This document shows positions 37,678 to 45,838 of a DNA stretch of 64,000 bases, piece after piece (positions within the stretch are counted from its first letter, which is position 1; each line of letters begins with the position of its first letter). Source of the DNA: Phormidium ambiguum IAM M-71 (GTDB lineage: Bacteria > Cyanobacteriota > Cyanobacteriia > Cyanobacteriales > Aerosakkonemataceae); NCBI RefSeq assembly GCF_001904725.1, contig NZ_MRCE01000001.1:190928-254927 (forward strand), read 5' to 3'. The notes beneath the pieces are model-generated. The model saw nothing but the letters and a program-made list of their open reading frames with translations. It was not told the origin of the DNA and did no database searches. A program made the translations under genes and the position numbers.

Positions 37678-37689
37678 TTCGGTGATTGG

Positions 37690-37755
37690 TTAGGAAAGTT
37701 TTGAGTTTTAAGTTTTGAGTTGGGAATTTAACTCATAACTTGAAACTTAGAACTG
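37690..37755. repeat. AAGTTTTGAGTT-type repeats before ccmM
   Basis: AAGTTTTGAGTTTTAAGTTT units and a mirrored AACTCATAACTTGAAACTT fill the ccmL-ccmM spacer. The same family occurs inside the GH3 gene (10530-10560) and after ccmM (39500-39580). Confidence 0.75.
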
Positions 37756-37794
37756 TTTATGACGTTCGTTCTTCAGTTCAGAGGTATTCCCATT

Positions 37795-39426
37795 ATGGTA
37801 GTCCGCAGCATTGCTGCCCCGCCCACTCCCTGGTCGAAAGGCTTAGCCGAGCCAAAAATACATGAAACTGCTTATGTACATTCCTTTTCTAACATTATTG
37901 GGGATGTATACATTGGTGCCAATGTTTTGATTGCGCCTCACACTTCGATTCGGGCAGATGAAGGTACTCCTTTTTACATTGGAGACAGTACCAATATTCA
38001 GGATGGAGTGGTAATTCATGGTTTAGAGCAAGGTCGAGTGGTTGGGGACGATCAAAAAAGCTACTCGGTTTGGGTCGGGAAGAACTGTTCGATCGCTCAC
38101 ATGGCTTTGATTCACGGCCCAGCTTATGTTGGAGATGATTGTTTTATTGGCTTTCGCTCCACAATTTTTAACGCTAGGGTAGGGCATGGCTGCATTGTGA
38201 TGATGCACGCTTTGATCCAAGATGTAGAAGTTCCACCTGGAAAATATGTGCCTTCTGGATCGGTGATTACCAATCAACAACAGGCCGATCGCTTGCCCGA
38301 CGTGCAAGCATCTGATATGGAATTTGCTCATCACGTAGTCGGAATCAACGAAGCTTTGCGGACGGGATATCGCTGTGCTGCGGATATAGCTTGTCTGACC
38401 AATCTGCGGGATGAACAAGTTGACTCAAAAGCAAGTAATAGATCTAGTAACGGCAACGGTCAGGTGAAAAGTATGCGTTTAAGCTCAGATATCCACGAAC
38501 AAGTGCGCCAAATGCTAGCTCAAGGCTATCGCATTAGCACCGAACACGCAGATGAACGCCGTTTCCGCACCAGTTCTTGGACTAGCGGTACAGCGATTCA
38601 AACTAATCGGCAATCGGAAGTAATTGCCGCTTTAGAGTCAAGTTTAGATGAATACGCTGGGGAGTACGTTCGCTTAATTGGGATTGACCCAAAAGCGAAG
38701 CGACGGGTAGTAGAAACAATTATTCAACGTCCTAATGGCAAAGCACCCCAAGTAAGTAAGTCTACTTCGTTTAAATCAGCAGGTTCTAGCGGTAGCTACT
38801 CAGCAGTTTCTAGTTCCGGGCTAGGTACTGAAGTGGTCGATCGCGTCCGTAATCTGTTAGCTCAAGGATACCGGATTGGGACAGAACACGCAGACGAACG
38901 CCGCTTCCGCACGAGTTCCTGGCATAGCTGCTCGCCGATCGACAGCAACAGAGAAGCTGAAGTAGTTTCAGCATTGGAAGGTTGTATTGAAAGTCACGCC
39001 GGAGAATATGTCCGCTTAATTGGCATCGATCCAAAAGCTAAGCGGCGCGTATTGGAGATGATTATTCAACGTCCCAACGGCAAAGGGCCTACTCAAGCAA
39101 CTAAAGCTGTAGCTACCAGTAGCACTAACGGCTCAGCAGCTAGCTCCAGCCGTGTGGCAAGCTCTAGCTTAAGCGGTGATATCGCAGAACAAGTGAGAAA
39201 CTTGCTAGCCCAAGGACACCGTGTAGGTTTGGAATATGCCGATCAGCGACGTTTCCGCACTAGTTCTTGGCAAAGCTGTGCTCCCATTCAATCAAGTAGC
39301 CAACGGGAAGTGCTAGGAGCGATCGAAGCTTGCCTCGCCGAGCATCAAGGTGAATACGTGCGCTTGATTGGCATTGATTCTAAAGCGAAGCGGCGTGTAC
39401 TCGAACAAATTATCCAAAAACCGTAA
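37795..39426 (+). CDS. ccmM: Carboxysome assembly protein CcmM (gamma-carbonic anhydrase with three SSUL domains)
   Basis: A 543-residue scaffold that condenses Rubisco and links it to the shell. Residues 1-205 form a left-handed beta-helix gamma-carbonic anhydrase with zinc ligands His75, His102 and His107 and the Cys194-Cys200 pair needed for activity in the Thermosynechococcus enzyme, so it is probably active. Three Rubisco-small-subunit-like domains follow (about 227-313, 343-427, 459-543). The cysteine pair 18 residues apart is in SSUL2 (379/397) and SSUL3 (495/513); SSUL1 has Gly265/Ser283. ATG 37795 ([14 protein letters not shown] upstream) is preferred over an in-frame ATG at 37759, which lies at the repeat border. 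An internal start may give a short form. Confidence 0.95.
   Translation: MVVRSIAAPPTPWSKGLAEPKIHETAYVHSFSNIIGDVYIGANVLIAPHTSIRADEGTPFYIGDSTNIQDGVVIHGLEQGRVVGDDQKSYSVWVGKNCSIAHMALIHGPAYVGDDCFIGFRSTIFNARVGHGCIVMMHALIQDVEVPPGKYVPSGSVITNQQQADRLPDVQASDMEFAHHVVGINEALRTGYRCAADIACLTNLRDEQVDSKASNRSSNGNGQVKSMRLSSDIHEQVRQMLAQGYRISTEHADERRFRTSSWTSGTAIQTNRQSEVIAALESSLDEYAGEYVRLIGIDPKAKRRVVETIIQRPNGKAPQVSKSTSFKSAGSSGSYSAVSSSGLGTEVVDRVRNLLAQGYRIGTEHADERRFRTSSWHSCSPIDSNREAEVVSALEGCIESHAGEYVRLIGIDPKAKRRVLEMIIQRPNGKGPTQATKAVATSSTNGSAASSSRVASSSLSGDIAEQVRNLLAQGHRVGLEYADQRRFRTSSWQSCAPIQSSSQREVLGAIEACLAEHQGEYVRLIGIDSKAKRRVLEQIIQKP
38462..38475 (+). promoter_or_regulatory. Candidate internal ribosome-binding site and start for short CcmM
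   Basis: AGGTG at 38462-38466 lies 6 bp before an in-frame ATG (38473, residue 227) at the first SSUL domain. Starting here would give 317 residues with all three SSUL domains and no anhydrase domain, equivalent to CcmM35 in Synechococcus elongatus, which arises from internal translation initiation. An in-frame GTG at 38464 is an alternative. Confidence 0.6.
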
Positions 39427-39429
39427 TTT

Positions 39430-39600
39430 GGGGACTGGGGGACAAGGGGACAAGGAGACAAGGGAAAAGAGGACAAGAGAAAAAGAGAACAAAGAGAAAT
39501 TAATTAACTCAAAACTTTCTCTTTAACTTAAAACTCTGAATTCCTCGAACTCGCTCTAACTTAAAACTCAAAACTTTCCCCCCCTGCCCCTCTGCCTTAT
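39430..39600. repeat. GGGGACAAGG and AACTCAAAACT repeats between ccmM and ccmN
   Basis: A purine-rich run of GGGGACAA / GAGACAAGG units (39430-39500) is followed by AACTCAAAACTTT, AACTTAAAACTC and CCCCCCTGCCCCTCTGCC units (39508-39598). It is a 198-bp spacer inside an otherwise compact operon. Confidence 0.75.
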
Positions 39601-39624
39601 TATGCTGAAGAGGTTTAATTTATA

Positions 39625-40293
39625 ATGTATTCGCCGCCACTGCAACCGCTTTGTAATCCGCAATCTTACGTTAGTGGCGATGTAACGATCGATCCCAGTG
39701 CAGTCATCGGGCCAGGAGTTTTACTGGCAGCAGAACCAAATAGCCGCATTGTCATTGCTGCTGGTGTTTGTATCGGGATGGGGACAATTATTCATGCTCA
39801 AGAGGGCAGTTTGGAAATTGAGTCGGGAGCCGTTTTAGGTGCGGGTGTGTTGGTGCTAGGCGCAGGTACAATTGGGGCAAATGCTTGTGTTGGCTCATGT
39901 ACAACTCTTTTATATAGTTCGGTTGAGTCCAAACAAGTGATATCTCCGGGTTCTTTGATAGGTGATAAAAGCCGCTCAACAGTCGATGTAACCCCAGTGG
40001 AAGTAACATCAGAACAGACAAAGGAGACTAAACCTAAACCACCTGTTGAGCCGCCTCCAGAAAAACACGACTTGAGTGTGGATAGCGAACAGCTAGAACC
40101 TGAAAAAACTGACGATCGATCTCAGGTTTCAGAAGTTGCTAACGAACCTCAACCAACTCAACTGGAAGTAGAAGTCCCAACTAATGCCTCAGTGCAAGTT
40201 TACGGACAACTTCACCTGAATCGGCTACTGTTGACACTTTTTCCCCATAATCAATCATTAAAGCCACCAAATCAAGACGGTAAGGCTGAATAG
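39625..40293 (+). CDS. ccmN: Carboxysome assembly protein CcmN
   Basis: A 222-residue adaptor that binds CcmM and recruits the shell. The N-terminal half (about 1-120) is a hexapeptide-repeat beta-helix (repeated V/I-G-A-G-V units). A Pro/Glu/Thr-rich linker (120-190) leads to the C-terminal encapsulation helix VYGQLHLNRLLLTLFPH (about 192-208), which contacts CcmK shell proteins. A GAAGAGG site precedes the ATG. The position after ccmM is canonical. Confidence 0.94.
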   Translation: MYSPPLQPLCNPQSYVSGDVTIDPSAVIGPGVLLAAEPNSRIVIAAGVCIGMGTIIHAQEGSLEIESGAVLGAGVLVLGAGTIGANACVGSCTTLLYSSVESKQVISPGSLIGDKSRSTVDVTPVEVTSEQTKETKPKPPVEPPPEKHDLSVDSEQLEPEKTDDRSQVSEVANEPQPTQLEVEVPTNASVQVYGQLHLNRLLLTLFPHNQSLKPPNQDGKAE

Positions 40294-40369
40294 TTGTTAG
40301 TTTTTAGGTGTTAGTCTTTTCTTTTTTAAGGATTAACAACTGATGACTAGCAACTAGAGGGAGGTTAAA

Positions 40370-41116
40370 ATGCGATTTCAGGGAGCAAACGGACAAGACG
40401 ATTTTCGGGATATGGCTTTAGGATTGGTATCTACTGGCAGTTTTCCTGCTATTGTGGGCTGCGCGGATATGATGCTCAAATCTGCGGGGGTAGCTTTAGT
40501 AGGTTATGAGAAGATTGGTAGTGGTCAGTGTACTGCGATCGTCCGAGGTAGGATTTCTGATGTCCGTTTAGCTGTGGAAGCTGGAGCCGAGACTGCGGAA
40601 AAGTTTGGTCAGTTACTCTCTAAATTGGTAATTGCTAGACCTTTACCCAATTTAGAAGTAGTATTGCCGATCGGTCATCGCCTATCCCAATTATCTCAAT
40701 CTAACGGACACAGCCGTTTAAGTAATCAAGCGATCGGCTTGTTGGAAACTAGAGGTTTTCCGGCAATGGTAGGTGCTTGTGATGCCATGTTGAAAGCGGC
40801 TGATGTTCAACTGGCATCTTATGAAAAAATTGGTGCTGGGCTTTGTACGGCAATTATCCGGGGTACAGTAGCTAACGTAGCAATGGCTGTGGAAGCTGGA
40901 ATGTATGAGGCAGAACGCATCGGCGAATTAAACGCTGTGATGGTGATTCCGCGACCTCTGGACGATTTGGAACAAACTTTACCTGTAGCCAGCTGCTGGA
41001 TCGAACAACCTCAACCAATAATGTTACCTGTAGCTGTAAAAGAAACAGAGAAAGAGTTGCTGCAATTGCCTGATTTAGCTAAATTACCTATTCCTATCCA
41101 AGAGGAAATCGAGTGA
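40370..41116 (+). CDS. ccmO: Carboxysome shell protein CcmO (tandem BMC)
   Basis: A 248-residue shell protein with two BMC domains in tandem (about 12-105 and 118-212), each with the GxxETxGFPA-like start and the YEKIG(S/A)G segment. It forms pseudo-hexameric trimers at shell facets or edges. The first domain has LVSTGSFPAIVG, while the second is closer to CcmK. An AGAGGGAGG site precedes the ATG. It closes the ccmK2-K1-L-M-N-O set; in many beta-cyanobacteria ccmO lies elsewhere, so its presence here is useful. Confidence 0.93.
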   Translation: MRFQGANGQDDFRDMALGLVSTGSFPAIVGCADMMLKSAGVALVGYEKIGSGQCTAIVRGRISDVRLAVEAGAETAEKFGQLLSKLVIARPLPNLEVVLPIGHRLSQLSQSNGHSRLSNQAIGLLETRGFPAMVGACDAMLKAADVQLASYEKIGAGLCTAIIRGTVANVAMAVEAGMYEAERIGELNAVMVIPRPLDDLEQTLPVASCWIEQPQPIMLPVAVKETEKELLQLPDLAKLPIPIQEEIE

Positions 41117-41382
41117 GGCAGGAAGTAAAAGCGCCGCACACCAGAAACATGATTTTTGTGGGAAAACTTATTTGTGTTTGGTGTCAGCCAAGCACTTGGG
41201 AGTATAAGTTCAGGCAGCCCGCAAAGTTTCATGTCCATGTTGTGCAACGCCTTGTGGAAGATGTCTTACGCTCTTGCCGGTGAACTCATCATAACTGGAA
41301 GTTTTCATAATGAAAAGCCATTGTTACTAATAATTATGATAGACTATAATCTATAATTTGCCTTTTTTTAGGAGAGTGGTCA

Positions 41383-42312
41383 TTGAAGCATACCACACTT
41401 CATCAGCTAAAAGTATTTGAAGCAGCGGCTCGTCACGGAAGTTTTACTCGCGCCGCTGAAGAGTTGTTTTTAACTCAACCTACTGTTTCTATGCAGGTGA
41501 AACAACTGTCTAAGTCTGTTGGTTTACCGCTATTTGAGCAGGTGGGTAAGCGTTTGTATTTGACGGAAGCGGGGAGAGAGTTACTGGCGACTTGTCGGGA
41601 AATTTTCGATCGCATCGCCCAGTTTGAAATGACAGTGGCAGACTTGAAGGGTGTCAAACAAGGTCTGTTACGATTGGCGGTAGTAACAACAGCAAAATAT
41701 GTTGTCCCACGCTTATTAGGGCCTTTTTGTCAACGTTATCCGGGAATTGATGTGTCGCTACAGGTGACTAATCATGAAATTCTCATGGAACGGTTTTCGC
41801 AAAATCAAGATGATTTGTATATTCTGAGCCAAGTACCAGACAATGTGGATATGAATGTTCACCCATTTCTGGAAAATCCTTTGGTGGTTTTGGCACCGAG
41901 TCATCATCATTTAGCGCATGAGAAAAATATTTCTTTGGAAGCGATCGCAAATGAACCTTTTATCATGCGAGAACCGGGTTCCGGTACGCGCCAAGCTGTA
42001 CAGAAAATGTTTGAAAAGGAAGGTTTGGCTTTAAAAGTTAAGTTAGAACTAGGTAGTAATGAAGCAATTAAACAAGGAATTGCCGGGGGTTTAGGAATCT
42101 CTGTTTTATCGAGTCATACTTTAGCTTTAGAAGGTTCAACCAGTCAATTAACTATTTTGGATGTACAGGGTTTTCCGATTCCAAGAAATTGGTATGTGGT
42201 ATATCCGTCAGGAAAACAATTATCTGTTGTAGCCCGAACATTTTTTGACTATTTAGTTAATGAAGGTAAGCAAGTTTTGGATGTAACTTCAACGTTAAAA
42301 GTGACAGTTTGA
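41383..42312 (+). CDS. LysR-type regulator, CmpR/NdhR (CcmR)-like
   Basis: A 309-residue LysR regulator: winged HTH in residues 1-62 (LHQLKVFEAAARHGSFTRAAEELFLTQ-type start) and a periplasmic-binding-like effector domain with FIMREPGSGTRQAV and ELGSNEAIKQGIAGGLG. The pattern is close to the cyanobacterial carbon-limitation regulators CmpR and NdhR/CcmR, which sense photorespiratory or central metabolites, and unlike RbcR. It starts at TTG 41383; GGAG eight bases upstream supports this and no in-frame ATG fits. Its place after the ccm operon suggests control of the CO2 genes, but which paralogue it is remains open. Confidence 0.88.
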   Translation: MKHTTLHQLKVFEAAARHGSFTRAAEELFLTQPTVSMQVKQLSKSVGLPLFEQVGKRLYLTEAGRELLATCREIFDRIAQFEMTVADLKGVKQGLLRLAVVTTAKYVVPRLLGPFCQRYPGIDVSLQVTNHEILMERFSQNQDDLYILSQVPDNVDMNVHPFLENPLVVLAPSHHHLAHEKNISLEAIANEPFIMREPGSGTRQAVQKMFEKEGLALKVKLELGSNEAIKQGIAGGLGISVLSSHTLALEGSTSQLTILDVQGFPIPRNWYVVYPSGKQLSVVARTFFDYLVNEGKQVLDVTSTLKVTV

Positions 42313-42337
42313 AGTTAAATTATTTTTTCCTACAGGT

Positions 42338-42381
42338 TAAAACCTGTGGCTATACAAACAAAGTCCGCCTGCGCGGACTCA
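42338..42381. repeat. Modular palindromic repeat
   Basis: GGTTAAAACCTGTGGCTATACAAAC (42338-42362) repeats the unit at 31195-31218 nearly base for base. It continues as AAAGTCCGCCTGCGCGGACT, whose AGTCCGC/GCGGACT arms form a hairpin. It lies between the LysR and xisH genes. Confidence 0.75.
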
Positions 42382-42468
42382 GTAATAAATTAGCAAAATT
42401 AAAATCAAGACTTATGTAACGATCGCAGGCGATTGTATACAAGAATCATCTGTCACTAGAAAATAAAT

Positions 42469-42879
42469 ATGGCAAAAGATCGATTTCATGCTGTTGTTAG
42501 AACTGCTTTAGAAAAAGACGGATGGCAAATTACAGCCGATCCTTACGAAATTAATATAGATGATGTGGATTTTGAGATAGATTTAGCAGCAGAACAACTG
42601 TTAGCAGCGGAACGAGAAAGTCAAAAAATTGCTGTAGAAGTTAAGAGTTTTATTAGCACGTCCAATATTTCAGATTTTCATACAGCTTTAGGGCAATTTC
42701 TCAACTACCGAGATGCGCTGGAAAAGATTGAACCCGATCGCCAACTTTATTTAGCTGTGCGAGTACCCATTTATGAAACTTTCTTTCAACGACGTTTCAT
42801 TCTAGCTGCGGTTGCGCGATATCAACTGCGGTTAGTAATTTATGATGTGAAACAGGAGGTGATTGTTCAATGGCTGTAG
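42469..42879 (+). CDS. xisH: XisH family protein
   Basis: A 136-residue XisH, first named as a controlling factor for fdxN-element excision in Anabaena heterocysts. It begins AKDRFHAVVRTALEKDGW and has a nuclease-like core DFEIDLAAEQLL ... IAVEVKSF that looks like a PD-(D/E)xK motif, so a DNA-cleaving role is possible. The stop overlaps the xisI start by 10 bp. No XisF-type recombinase or nif gene is in the window, so the pair seems to be a free-standing two-gene cassette, as is common in cyanobacteria. Confidence 0.93.
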   Translation: MAKDRFHAVVRTALEKDGWQITADPYEINIDDVDFEIDLAAEQLLAAERESQKIAVEVKSFISTSNISDFHTALGQFLNYRDALEKIEPDRQLYLAVRVPIYETFFQRRFILAAVARYQLRLVIYDVKQEVIVQWL

Positions 42880-43220
42880 AGCAATACCGTCAATATATTC
42901 GACAACTACTTTGCGATCGCGCCCAACGTGCTGCAAAGCAAAGAAATGCACCAGAATATGAAGTGCAAACTGTTTTTGATACCGAGCAAGATCATTATCA
43001 ATTACTATATGTTGGTTGGCGGGGAAATAAACGCGATTTTGGCTGTATTTTGCATATTGATATTAAGGATGGAAAAATCTGGATTCAGCACGATGGTACG
43101 GAAGAAGGATTTGCTAATCGATTGGTTGAAATGGGAGTTCCTAAACAAGATATTGTGTTAGCATTTCATGAACCGGAAATACGAGAATATACAGGTTTTG
43201 GTACAGGTGTTGTTAATTAG
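42870..43220 (+). CDS. xisI: XisI family protein
   Basis: A 116-residue XisI, the obligate partner of XisH, with VEQYRQYIRQLL, VGWRGNKRDFGCILHIDIKDGKIWIQHDGTE-like core (paired strands) and VLAFHEPEIREYTGF at the end. It overlaps xisH by 10 bp, which implies coupled translation and a complex. Whether XisI restrains XisH, as an antitoxin or immunity protein would, is not known from the sequence. Confidence 0.93.
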   Translation: MAVEQYRQYIRQLLCDRAQRAAKQRNAPEYEVQTVFDTEQDHYQLLYVGWRGNKRDFGCILHIDIKDGKIWIQHDGTEEGFANRLVEMGVPKQDIVLAFHEPEIREYTGFGTGVVN

Positions 43221-43221
43221 C

Positions 43222-43272
43222 CGCCTGAGAATCAATTCCCAGGCTAATAGCTAAAGTCGGATAAATCCGACT
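43222..43272. repeat. Double hairpin repeat between convergent genes
   Basis: GCCTGAGAAT/ATTCCCAGGC (about 43223-43244, one mismatch) is followed by AGTCGGA-TAAA-TCCGACT (43255-43272, perfect). The layout (hairpin, CTAATAGCTAAAG, hairpin) is that of the cyanobacterial modular palindromes also seen at 31195 and 42338. It may stop transcription of both xisI and the opposing gene. Confidence 0.7.
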
Positions 43273-43314
43273 GGAAAAAATAATTGTAGATTAAAATGAG
43301 TGATGGCAAAAATT

Positions 43315-44688
43315 TTACGTAAAAGACGGTTTAGGTTTTTTGAAGTACCAATAGAGATTGGCAACAGTTAAATCTGTTATTTCCTGCCAATTTGAAAGAG
43401 ATAAACCGTCATAATTAGAGTTTTTAGCTTGTTGGCTAATGTAAGATTCATACACTTTTCTCAATTCTGGTTTAACTAAGAAACGAAGTTGGTCATGTAA
43501 AGAGCGGAAATGGGATATTTGCCGCAGTTTCTCATAAAGTAATTGTTCAGGAGGTTCTGCTAAAGCAGTTACTTGTTGATTCGCTTCTTGTTCTTGGCTG
43601 TTAGGAATTGGTGAATTTATTAAATCATCATTAGCTAACTGTTTTAAGTCTTCAGTAGAAAGGCTTTGCATCCAATCAACCTGATTTTGCCAAGTTTCTA
43701 AAACAACTAGATCTTGACTATGTATTCGAGCAATTTCTGGAAATAAGAAATCTAGTTCTTCCTGAGATTTGCATCTTTCAGTAACAATAAGAGTGTCTTG
43801 ACGAATCTTTTGTTGTAAGTGAGCAAGGCTATCGCTGACTACAGCAGAAGCATTTTGCAATTGATAAGTTAATGCCATTGTTTGTTCTATTGCCCAAGCA
43901 CACTCAACTCTACGAAGATACCCAACAGCACTAGTATCTTCCAAAATTTGCGGGCTGTTGTAATTTGCCAAAGCATTAGCCAACAACAGTTGTGCGTTAC
44001 CAAGGGTAGTGTTTCTGATATGTTGGTCTTCAATTGCCAAAGCATTTTTAATTAATCTAAGTGCTTGCTGAAACTGTCCGTAAGCTTGAATCAAAATAAG
44101 ACGATGTGCCTCAAACTTGATGTCTTTGGCAACTTGATCAATATGCTGGATAATTTCTATTTTATTTTCTGTTAGTGCTTTCTTAAGATCAATAAATCCA
44201 TCTTTGACTTCTAATCGCAGTTGTTCTACTTCCTTTCTTAACTTCAAAGTCTGATAAAGATTTACTGCTGAAAGTACAACTCCAGCTGTTACACCAACAC
44301 CAATCACAGCTGTAGTTGCTTGTAAAACTCCCACACTACTCTGGAGAGTTTGTAAACTAGCTTGGATAGCATCCAATTTTTTATAAGTTACTTGAAATCC
44401 TCTATGGATTTGTATCATCTGAGCCGGACCCATTATAAGTTGCGCTGGAGCTACTAACGGCTGTATGGGTGTATTCCCTACTAGCTTCGTGAGTTCTCGA
44501 AAAAAGTCTGGCATACCCAGCGTATTCGTTACTGAACTACAAGCAGCCTTAGCTATTTCCACAATTTTTCCTGTAGTTGGATCTATTACCATAGGTAGGA
44601 GTTGTCCTGCTTTTGTAGTAGATTGTATGAGTTTTCCAGCTTCTAATAGAGCTTGAGTTGCAGGGGTAAAGATGTAGTTGCAAACCAT
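43315..44688 (-). CDS. Uncharacterised helical protein with glycine-rich membrane segment
   Basis: A 457-residue protein I do not recognise. Residues 1-90 are mixed helical. A predicted helix (IQASLQTLQSSVGVLQ) runs into a Gly/Val/Ala-rich hydrophobic stretch of about 20 residues (near 132-152) and then straight into a charged coiled coil (LKLRKEVEQLRLEVKDGF). The remaining 250 residues are helical. A membrane segment buried between long amphipathic helices recalls alpha-pore-forming toxins, but that is only an architectural likeness. No signal peptide is seen. It is divergent from the 341-residue helical protein, with 97 bp between start codons. Confidence 0.75.
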   Translation of the reverse strand: MVCNYIFTPATQALLEAGKLIQSTTKAGQLLPMVIDPTTGKIVEIAKAACSSVTNTLGMPDFFRELTKLVGNTPIQPLVAPAQLIMGPAQMIQIHRGFQVTYKKLDAIQASLQTLQSSVGVLQATTAVIGVGVTAGVVLSAVNLYQTLKLRKEVEQLRLEVKDGFIDLKKALTENKIEIIQHIDQVAKDIKFEAHRLILIQAYGQFQQALRLIKNALAIEDQHIRNTTLGNAQLLLANALANYNSPQILEDTSAVGYLRRVECAWAIEQTMALTYQLQNASAVVSDSLAHLQQKIRQDTLIVTERCKSQEELDFLFPEIARIHSQDLVVLETWQNQVDWMQSLSTEDLKQLANDDLINSPIPNSQEQEANQQVTALAEPPEQLLYEKLRQISHFRSLHDQLRFLVKPELRKVYESYISQQAKNSNYDGLSLSNWQEITDLTVANLYWYFKKPKPSFT

Positions 44689-44785
44689 AATTTTATTTAA
44701 TTACTGCCCAAAATTACTTTCCAATTAGCAAATTCAGCAATATTCTAGATTAAGAGCTTGATAAATAGCGTCGGGAAATCTACGG
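44689..44785. promoter_or_regulatory. Divergent promoter gap of the helical pair
   Basis: A 97-bp AT-rich gap separates the start codons of the leftward 457-residue and rightward 341-residue genes. Both promoters and ribosome-binding sites must fit here or in the coding ends, so the two are likely regulated together. I could not assign clear -10/-35 boxes. Confidence 0.45.
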
Positions 44786-45811
44786 ATGAATGAATACTTA
44801 AAGGCTTTCCAATTAATTGCTCAGTCTGCTGAAAAGTTAGTAGCAGTTGAAAATAATTCTTTAGAAATTAAGGAGTCTGCCAAAAATTTACATCAGTCAA
44901 TACAGCCTTGTATTCAAGAGTTGAGGCAATCAGCTACTAGACTCCAGAATTTAGTAGAAGGATGTTTTCATGATTTAGAATACGCAGAGGATGTTTGGAA
45001 CAGTAAGCCAAGAATTGTTGCAGCACCAAGAGAAGAAATATGGGAGCAGTTAGGAGAATTAAGCGGACGACATTTGAGGATTCAGCAGCTAAGTGAGCAA
45101 TGCAAAGAAGAATCAATTAAACAAGCGAAGAAATACTGGGAGGACAAAGTTGAAATACTTAGAAAAACATGGTTTATTGATAAGAGCGGCAAAATTAAGG
45201 CCGGAATTGGTTGGAGTGATAAGGAAGGTTTTATTAAGGGTATGCGCTCAGAAATAGATACCCGTTTTCCACTTCCCAAACTCAGTACAATAATTAGCAA
45301 TAGCTTAATACTCATTCATCAAGAAATTAACCTGATAAAATTGAATCTAATTTTGGAATGTGTGAAGCTTTTAGATCGGCAATCACAGACAAGTTTAAGT
45401 AAAAAAATTGAACTTATCTTGAAAGAGATTGAAGGAAAGTTTGCAAATTATGAAGATAATACAAATAAAATTATTCGAGAAGTTAAGGATAATGGTAAGT
45501 ATCATTTAGTGAGTTGGGAGAAAAAATTTGGAGATGTTACTTGGACTGAAGTAGTAGTTTGTAAGAACAAAATTTGGTCAAATATTGAACATGGTATTAA
45601 TTTAGTATTTGACGAAAGAGTTAATTTGGTTACACAAGCTATTGATGAGGCGATCGCATTTTACAGCGACTTTCTAGCCAAACAAGAACGATATCAGCAA
45701 GAAACACCAGAACAAAGAGAAGCTGAAAAAGTTTGGATTAAGCAACAAAGAGAAGAACTTCAGCGAGTTAAACAGGGACTTGAAGAGACTTTAAACCAGT
45801 TTAGTAATTAG
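44786..45811 (+). CDS. Uncharacterised coiled-coil protein
   Basis: A 341-residue, highly charged helical protein with no recognised domain. Helices at 1-65 and 85-130 look coiled-coil. A central region (140-180) has FIDKSGKIKAGIGWSDKEGF. A leucine/isoleucine-rich amphipathic helix (about 172-200) and a long C-terminal coiled coil (280-340) follow. No membrane span, signal peptide or catalytic motif is seen. Being divergently paired with the 457-residue protein and sharing its helical style suggests the two act together. The neighbours (XisHI, VapBC) make this a likely accessory or conflict locus. Confidence 0.75.
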   Translation: MNEYLKAFQLIAQSAEKLVAVENNSLEIKESAKNLHQSIQPCIQELRQSATRLQNLVEGCFHDLEYAEDVWNSKPRIVAAPREEIWEQLGELSGRHLRIQQLSEQCKEESIKQAKKYWEDKVEILRKTWFIDKSGKIKAGIGWSDKEGFIKGMRSEIDTRFPLPKLSTIISNSLILIHQEINLIKLNLILECVKLLDRQSQTSLSKKIELILKEIEGKFANYEDNTNKIIREVKDNGKYHLVSWEKKFGDVTWTEVVVCKNKIWSNIEHGINLVFDERVNLVTQAIDEAIAFYSDFLAKQERYQQETPEQREAEKVWIKQQREELQRVKQGLEETLNQFSN

Positions 45812-45838
45812 CAAGCAGTGAAACAAGTTTTGTGAGGG

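Noticed and set aside
37759..37794. Upstream ATG for CcmM
   Set aside because: CcmM proteins begin MVVRS-like at 37795, where GAGG is well spaced; the extra 12 residues lie at the edge of repeat DNA.
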